From NCBI GenBank assembly GCA_965214015.1, contig CBDCAS010000022.1, forward strand, positions 124,001-188,000: a stretch of 64,000 bases of DNA, written 5' to 3'. Made by a program: the position numbers and the translations under genes. Below are positions 59,127 to 64,000 of this stretch, one piece after another. Under the pieces are notes generated by a model. That model did no database searches. It was not told where the DNA came from and saw only the letters and a program-made list of their open reading frames with translations. Position 1 is the first letter of the stretch. Every line of letters starts with the position of its first letter. This DNA comes from CBDCAS01 sp965214015. GTDB lineage: Bacteria; Pseudomonadota; Gammaproteobacteria; Coxiellales; Coxiellaceae.

Positions 59127-60476
59127 CTAGGTTAGGGTAACCTCTTCAATGTATTTACGCAATTCGCTTTCATCGGTTTGTTTTTTATCCACTTTAACAT
59201 AAATCAGATTTTCTTCAGGCGAATAGCTCACTTCAGCAACTCCTGTAAAGTTACTGAGTTTTTGACTCAGTTGGGTGCCTTTTGCATGGGCCTCAAAAAT
59301 AAGTGTTGATAAGTAAGGAGGTGGTTTCATGGTAGATGCTGCTAATAGCCATAATAATGCGCTTAATCCACAGAAAACAAAAATACCGTCTATGCCAAAG
59401 TGTGTAAAAAGAGTGCCGCCCAGAATGCCTCCGATTGCAATACCTAAGTATTGTGAAGTAGAGTAGAGTCCCATCGCTGTTCCTTTAGATTGAATCGGTG
59501 CTAATTTAGAGACTAGAGAAGGTAGGCTCGCTTCTAATAAGTTAAAGGCGATAAAGAAAAGCACTAGTGTGATGCCTATAAGCTGTATCTGATGGTTGAA
59601 TACATAGAAGAGTATTTGAGTAATTAATAATAGAGTAATCGCCGCTAAAAAAATCCGTTTCATTTGACGTTTCTTTTCAGCAATGATGATAAAAGGCAAC
59701 ATGGTAATAAAGGATAAGCATAATATTAACAGATAGATGCCTGCTTGTTGCCAGGCTGAAATATTGAAAACATGGGTAAAAAGAATAGGAACTGCAATAA
59801 ATAGTGCAGTTAAGATTAAATGCAATGAAAAGACTCCAAAATCTAAGCGCAGCAATTGGCAGTTTTTAAAGCTAGTGATTAATCGATTAGGAGTGAGCTC
59901 AACATTGCTGTGCAAGATCAGATTGGGAGGTTTAGACACTTGAGTTAATAGCACTAGGCCTACCAACGCAAATGCAGCAGTCGCCCAAAAAATACCGGAT
60001 AATTGGTACCAAGCGAAAATAATAGGGCCGATGATGATTGCGATGGAAAATGCCATACCAATGCTAAGACCAATGAATGCCATGGCTTTACTACGACTTT
60101 CATCCCGAGTTAAATCAGCCACTAAGGCTAAGGTTGTGCTACCAATAGCGCCTGTGCCTTGTAGGGCACGGCCTAGGATTAAGGTGTTTATGTCGCTAGC
60201 AAGTGCAGCGACAATACTCCCTGTAGCAAATAGCACAAGACCAAAAGCAATGATCGGTTTACGACCGATTCGATCTGAACATAATCCAAAGGGTATTTGT
60301 AGTAGTGCTTGAGTAAACCCGTAGATGCCCAATGCAATCCCAATCCGTGTGGGCGTTGCACCAGGTAGGGTCATGGCATGTGCTGAAAATATAGGAAGGA
60401 TCATAAAAAGCCCAAGCACGCGAAAGGCCATAATCATGGCTAAGGACAGTACAGACTTTTTATTATTTAGTAACAT
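59127..60476 (-). CDS. MFS transporter, YajR-like, with C-terminal YAM domain
   Basis: A 449-aa major facilitator protein with 12 membrane segments and a C-terminal soluble domain (about 390-449, GVAEVSYSPEENLIYVKVD). That ferredoxin-like YAM domain is characteristic of E. coli YajR (454 aa). The MFS motif A is seen as GLCSDRIGRKPIIAFGL, and GRALQGTGAIGSTTLALVAD carries motif-C-like glycines. Substrate unknown. It lies between ssb and the divergent uvrA. Confidence 0.88.
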   Translation of the reverse strand: MLLNNKKSVLSLAMIMAFRVLGLFMILPIFSAHAMTLPGATPTRIGIALGIYGFTQALLQIPFGLCSDRIGRKPIIAFGLVLFATGSIVAALASDINTLILGRALQGTGAIGSTTLALVADLTRDESRSKAMAFIGLSIGMAFSIAIIIGPIIFAWYQLSGIFWATAAFALVGLVLLTQVSKPPNLILHSNVELTPNRLITSFKNCQLLRLDFGVFSLHLILTALFIAVPILFTHVFNISAWQQAGIYLLILCLSFITMLPFIIIAEKKRQMKRIFLAAITLLLITQILFYVFNHQIQLIGITLVLFFIAFNLLEASLPSLVSKLAPIQSKGTAMGLYSTSQYLGIAIGGILGGTLFTHFGIDGIFVFCGLSALLWLLAASTMKPPPYLSTLIFEAHAKGTQLSQKLSNFTGVAEVSYSPEENLIYVKVDKKQTDESELRKYIEEVTLT

Positions 60477-60554
60477 AAGGGATAGTTTCTAATATTTCTT
60501 ATCAACAATAAAGCGTATAGTATAGGATTTACTGTAATTGAACGAGTCTATACC

Positions 60555-63398
60555 GTGTCTGAAATTCGTATGCGTGGATTGCGCACCCATAATTTGAAAA
60601 ATATTGATCTTGATATTCCACGTAATCAACTAGTTGTTATTACTGGAATTTCTGGATCCGGTAAATCATCGCTAGCATTTGATACGCTCTATGCCGAAGG
60701 GCAGCGTCGCTATGTTGAATCTTTATCCACTTATGCAAGACAGTTTTTATCGGTTATGGAAAAACCTGATGTTGATTTAATCGAAGGGCTTTCACCAGCG
60801 GTCGCTATCGAACAAAAATCAGTATCGCATAATCCACGCTCAACGGTGGGTACTATTACTGAAATTTATGATTATTTGCGTCTACTCTATGCCCGTGTAG
60901 GTTGTCCGCGCTGTCCTACTCATGGAACTGATTTAACAGCGCAGACAGTAAGCCAAATGGTCGATGGAGTGATGAGGTTGCCAGAGAAAACATCAATTAT
61001 GATTTTATCTCCGATCATACGTTCGCGTAAAGGCGCTCATGAGGTGGTTTTTGATCAGCTACGTCATCAAGGTTTTGTACGTGTGCGCATAGATGGCACT
61101 GTGTATGATTTAAATCAAGTTCCTAAATTAGCTTTACGTCAGAAACATACTATTGAAGCTGTGGTAGATCGGTTAACAGTGCGTAAAGAAGCGCAGCAAC
61201 GTATAGCAGAATCGTTTGAAACAGCACTGCGTTTATCCAATGGCCTTGCTACTTTAGCATTATTAAAAGAAGAAGGAAGAGCAGATCGTGTATTTTCTGC
61301 GAAGTTTGCATGTCCAGAGTGTGGCTATAGTTTAGAAGAGTTAGAGCCTCGCTTATTTTCTTTTAATAGTCCAATGGGTGCTTGTACTACCTGTGATGGA
61401 TTAGGTCAGCAAGAATATTTTGATCCTAAGAAGGTCATACATAATGCAACACTTAGCTTAGCTGGGGGAGCTATTCGAGGTTGGGATCGTAATAATGCTT
61501 ACTATCATCAGTTACTCTCTTCAATAGCGCGGCATTATCAATTTGATATGGAGACTCCTTTTAATCGATTGCCTAAAGCGATACGGGATATCATTTTATA
61601 TGGTAGTGATGATGAGGCCATTACATTTCATTATACAAACGCGAGCAATAAGAAAGTAGCTAAAAAACATTCTTTTGAGGGTGTGATTCCGAATATGGAG
61701 CGGCGTTTTGATGAGACAAGCTCAATGGCAGTGCGCGATGTTTTGTCACAGTATTTGTCGGAAAGTCCTTGTGAGGATTGTAATGGCAGTCGTTTATGTT
61801 GTGAGGCGCGTCATATCTATATTAATAAGAAAAGCTTACCTGAAATCACTCAGTTGTCTATCGATGATGCACGAATTTTTTTTGAGAATCTGATGCTTTC
61901 TGGAAAACGAGGTCGGATTGCTCAGAAGATTTTACGTGAAGTGATTGCACGTTTGACGTTCTTAAATAATGTAGGACTGAATTATCTTACTTTAGAACGT
62001 AGTGCGGGTACTTTATCAGGAGGGGAAGCACAACGCATTCGTTTAGCTAGTCAGGTAGGTTCAGGTCTTGTAGGTGTTATGTATGTTTTAGATGAGCCTT
62101 CGATTGGCTTGCATCAGCGTGATAATGAACGATTATTAAAGACTTTATATCATTTACGTGATCTTGGTAATTCAGTCATTGTAGTTGAGCATGATGAAGA
62201 AGCGATACGTCATGCGGACTATATTGTTGATATTGGTCCTGGTGCTGGTGTTCATGGAGGTGAAGTCGTTGCTAAGGGCCAGCCTCAGGCTATCTTAGAG
62301 AATCCAAAGTCGCTAACAGGCAAGTACTTATCAGGAGCTGAGTCGATTGTGGTTCCTGAAAAACGCTTAGCAAACACATGCCGACAACAGCTGAGTATCA
62401 AAGGAGCACGCTGTAATAATTTAAAAAATATTGATGTTAATATTCCTTTGGGGTTAATGACGTGTGTAACAGGCGTATCAGGCTCAGGTAAATCCAGTCT
62501 TATTAATGATACATTGTATCCAGTAGCCGCTCATCAGTTAAATAGAGCAGCAGTACGTCAGGTAGGTCAACATCGTCGTATTGATGGTTTGGAATATTGC
62601 GATAAAGTCATTGATATTAATCAAAATCCTATTGGGCGTACTCCCCGTTCTAATCCTGCTACTTATACAGGATTACTCACACCGATACGTGAGTTATTTG
62701 CTGGCACACCAGAGGCTCGTTCCCGTGGTTATAAACCGGGGCGTTTTAGTTTTAATGTTTGTGGGGGGCGTTGTGAGGCTTGTGAAGGTGATGGAGTGAT
62801 TAAGGTAGCGATGCACTTTTTAGCCGATATTTATGTCGCTTGCGATATTTGTAAGGGAAAACGTTACAATCGGGAAACTTTAGAAATTCAATACAAGAAT
62901 AAAAATATTCATCAAGTGTTGAGCATGACTGTTGAAGCAGCACGACAATTTTTTGATGCTGTGCCTGTCATTGCACGTAAATTACAAACATTAATTGATG
63001 TTGGGTTGTCCTATATTACTTTGGGACAAAGTGCAACGACTCTCTCAGGAGGGGAAGCACAACGTATTAAGTTATCAAAAGAATTATCGCGTCGTGGTAG
63101 TGGAAAAACCCTGTATATTTTAGATGAGCCAACCACAGGCTTGCATTTTCACGATATAAAACAATTACTCGCAGTACTCGTTCGTTTACGGGACCAAGGG
63201 AACACTATTATTGTGATTGAGCATAATATGGATGTCATTAAAGTATCTGATTGGATTATTGATTTAGGCCCTGAAGGAGGAGAGGGAGGGGGCACTGTTA
63301 TTGCAACAGGAACCCCAGAACATTTAGCGCAACATAAATCATCTCACACAGGTCATTTTTTAAAGCAGTATTTAACAAGTCAGATTCATTATGAGTAA
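60555..63398 (+). CDS. uvrA: UvrABC excision repair protein UvrA
   Basis: DNA damage-recognition ATPase of nucleotide excision repair, cytosolic dimer; 947 aa, normal length. It starts with GTG 60555. Two ABC modules show GISGSGKSSLAFDTLYAEG (about 31-49) and GVSGSGKSSLINDTLYP (about 645). Zinc fingers are CPECGYSLEELEP with CTTCDG, and CGGRCEACEGDGVIKVAMHF with CDICKG. Both signature sequences (TLSGGEAQRIRLASQVGSG, TLSGGEAQRIKLSKEL) are intact. No LexA box was found upstream. Confidence 0.97.
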   Translation: MSEIRMRGLRTHNLKNIDLDIPRNQLVVITGISGSGKSSLAFDTLYAEGQRRYVESLSTYARQFLSVMEKPDVDLIEGLSPAVAIEQKSVSHNPRSTVGTITEIYDYLRLLYARVGCPRCPTHGTDLTAQTVSQMVDGVMRLPEKTSIMILSPIIRSRKGAHEVVFDQLRHQGFVRVRIDGTVYDLNQVPKLALRQKHTIEAVVDRLTVRKEAQQRIAESFETALRLSNGLATLALLKEEGRADRVFSAKFACPECGYSLEELEPRLFSFNSPMGACTTCDGLGQQEYFDPKKVIHNATLSLAGGAIRGWDRNNAYYHQLLSSIARHYQFDMETPFNRLPKAIRDIILYGSDDEAITFHYTNASNKKVAKKHSFEGVIPNMERRFDETSSMAVRDVLSQYLSESPCEDCNGSRLCCEARHIYINKKSLPEITQLSIDDARIFFENLMLSGKRGRIAQKILREVIARLTFLNNVGLNYLTLERSAGTLSGGEAQRIRLASQVGSGLVGVMYVLDEPSIGLHQRDNERLLKTLYHLRDLGNSVIVVEHDEEAIRHADYIVDIGPGAGVHGGEVVAKGQPQAILENPKSLTGKYLSGAESIVVPEKRLANTCRQQLSIKGARCNNLKNIDVNIPLGLMTCVTGVSGSGKSSLINDTLYPVAAHQLNRAAVRQVGQHRRIDGLEYCDKVIDINQNPIGRTPRSNPATYTGLLTPIRELFAGTPEARSRGYKPGRFSFNVCGGRCEACEGDGVIKVAMHFLADIYVACDICKGKRYNRETLEIQYKNKNIHQVLSMTVEAARQFFDAVPVIARKLQTLIDVGLSYITLGQSATTLSGGEAQRIKLSKELSRRGSGKTLYILDEPTTGLHFHDIKQLLAVLVRLRDQGNTIIVIEHNMDVIKVSDWIIDLGPEGGEGGGTVIATGTPEHLAQHKSSHTGHFLKQYLTSQIHYE

Positions 63399-63420
63399 GT
63401 ATTTTAGTTAATAAATTGAT

Positions 63421-63449
63421 TTGAAAAAAATAGCAAGAAAGTGTATGTT
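63421..63449 (+). promoter_or_regulatory. Sigma-70 promoter of the small lipoprotein gene
   Basis: TTGAAA (63421-63426), exactly 17 bases, TATGTT (63444-63449), about 24 bases before the expected leader end and 31 before the ATG at 63480. It gives the lipoprotein gene its own transcript, independent of uvrA. Confidence 0.6.
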
Positions 63450-63479
63450 TGTGCTGGAAAGTAAAATAGGATCTCATAC

Positions 63480-63707
63480 ATGGACAAAAGTAATAAAAAG
63501 TTAAAAACCTATTGGTTTAGTCTATCCCTTTTATTGATCGTGACTTTTTTGCTCAGTGCTTGCCAAAGTTCTGAGTGTCTTAGGACAAAAAATCGTATTA
63601 CGCAGTTAAAGAGTAAAGTAAAAAGTAAAGAGATTAGTGATTTTGAACGTACTTTGGATCGAAAAGAACTCGCTAGACTTAGACTTTATTTAAGAAACCG
63701 ATGTTGA
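63480..63707 (+). CDS. Small lipoprotein, unrecognised
   Basis: A 75-aa protein with an N-terminal basic region, a hydrophobic segment (about 11-27) and lipobox LLSAC, with Cys28. The mature ~48 residues are short, basic and helical (TKNRITQLKSKVKSKEISDF) with cysteines near both ends. No family recognised. It would be anchored in the outer or inner membrane after lipidation. Confidence 0.75.
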   Translation: MDKSNKKLKTYWFSLSLLLIVTFLLSACQSSECLRTKNRITQLKSKVKSKEISDFERTLDRKELARLRLYLRNRC

Positions 63708-63723
63708 TGGAGCAAAATGAGCT

Positions 63724-64000
63724 ATGAGTCAGAGTATTATTGTTGAACGTGCGGTATTGTTACACCCCGGGTCGTACTTAGCGGTCTCTAATCTTGCAGG
63801 TAATGATAGGGTAGCTATTCTAGGCTATATGTTTTTTGCTGTAGGTGTTGAGTATCGATTGAACTCTAGTAGTGAGACAAAATTTGACTTAATTCAGCCT
63901 AATGAAGGAGTATTATTTGTTAGTGATGGTGCTACAGTGCCTAATTTATTACGCTCTTTTATTAGTCCGATTGCGATTTTTAATGCCGCATTAGCTCATG
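63724..64000 (+). CDS. Partial ORF, unrecognised (continues past the window)
   Basis: ATG 63724 opens a frame of 92 codons to the window edge, beginning MSQSIIVERAVLLHPGSYLA. The visible part is not hydrophobic enough for a membrane protein and shows no familiar motif. It starts 16 bases after the lipoprotein stop, so co-transcription is possible. Confidence 0.55.
   Translation, partial: MSQSIIVERAVLLHPGSYLAVSNLAGNDRVAILGYMFFAVGVEYRLNSSSETKFDLIQPNEGVLFVSDGATVPNLLRSFISPIAIFNAALAH

Noticed and set aside
60480..60554. LexA (SOS) operator upstream of uvrA
   Set aside because: No CTGT-N8-ACAG-like palindrome is visible; only CTGTAATTG occurs, without a matching half.
1..64000. tRNA, rRNA and riboswitch genes
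   Set aside because: No cloverleaf, rRNA core segment or known riboswitch consensus was recognised by eye; a covariance-model search would be decisive.

Overview
The window is a low-GC chromosomal segment of a gammaproteobacterium of the order Legionellales. It carries almost the whole Dot/Icm (type IVB) secretion locus in one block, with Legionella region I and region II genes merged. That arrangement resembles Coxiella-type genomes more than Legionella. The species cannot be fixed from the sequence. Insertion sequences, a frameshifted glycosyltransferase, a broken putative effector and AT-rich putative effector genes suggest a host-associated bacterium in which gene acquisition and decay are both under way.

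Layout. Bases 1-4993 hold housekeeping genes on the + strand: eno (partial), ftsB, ispD, ispF, surE, nlpD and rpoS. Bases 5096-6105 are an IS982-family element whose transposase has an internal stop, followed by a eukaryotic-like protein kinase gene (6187-7422), which is a candidate effector. Bases 7466-14697 hold a CBS-domain gene, a zinc-finger gene and an LPS-core/heptose block: waaF, an O-antigen ligase-like gene, a frameshifted GT2, a waaE-like GT2, hldE and hldD. Bases 14788-43343 are the Dot/Icm locus. The minus-strand icmW-(111 aa exported protein)-icmX operon diverges from icmV-dotA-acp. Then comes minus-strand dotD-dotC-dotB-(BCCT-like membrane protein), divergent from icmT-icmS-(55-aa small gene)-icmQ-icmP-icmO. 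A two-gene cargo insertion follows, then icmN-icmL-icmL-icmK-icmE-icmG-icmC and icmD-icmJ-icmB. Bases 43438-47051 hold an O-methyltransferase, a POT peptide transporter and a DUF1028/small exported protein pair. Bases 47125-53162 hold two paralogous AT-rich putative effector genes with duplicated leaders, invaded by an IS630-type element and a second DDE element with a 5-bp target duplication. Bases 53218-64000 hold a DevBCA/MacAB-like ABC exporter, a GFA-family gene, a helical orphan, a succinate-semialdehyde dehydrogenase-like gene, ssb, a yajR-like MFS gene, uvrA, a small lipoprotein and a partial ORF.

How it works together. Six Dot/Icm promoters (icmW, icmV, dotD, icmR-position/icmQ, icmN, icmD) and a cargo-gene promoter share one geometry: two half-sites of the type (C/T)TTAA with 6 bases between them, then 11 bases, then a -10-like hexamer. 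This is the architecture expected for PmrA-type control, known in Coxiella and Legionella, so the machine and at least one passenger gene are probably co-regulated.

The most interesting items are: the 55-aa ORF at the icmR position, probably the fast-evolving IcmR functional homologue; the shared promoter geometry; a small exported protein between icmW and icmX; a DotC without a lipobox cysteine; the cargo between icmO and icmN; and the duplicated effector-like genes at 47-53 kb. No rRNA, tRNA or CRISPR array was recognised. icmF and dotU/icmH are not in this window.
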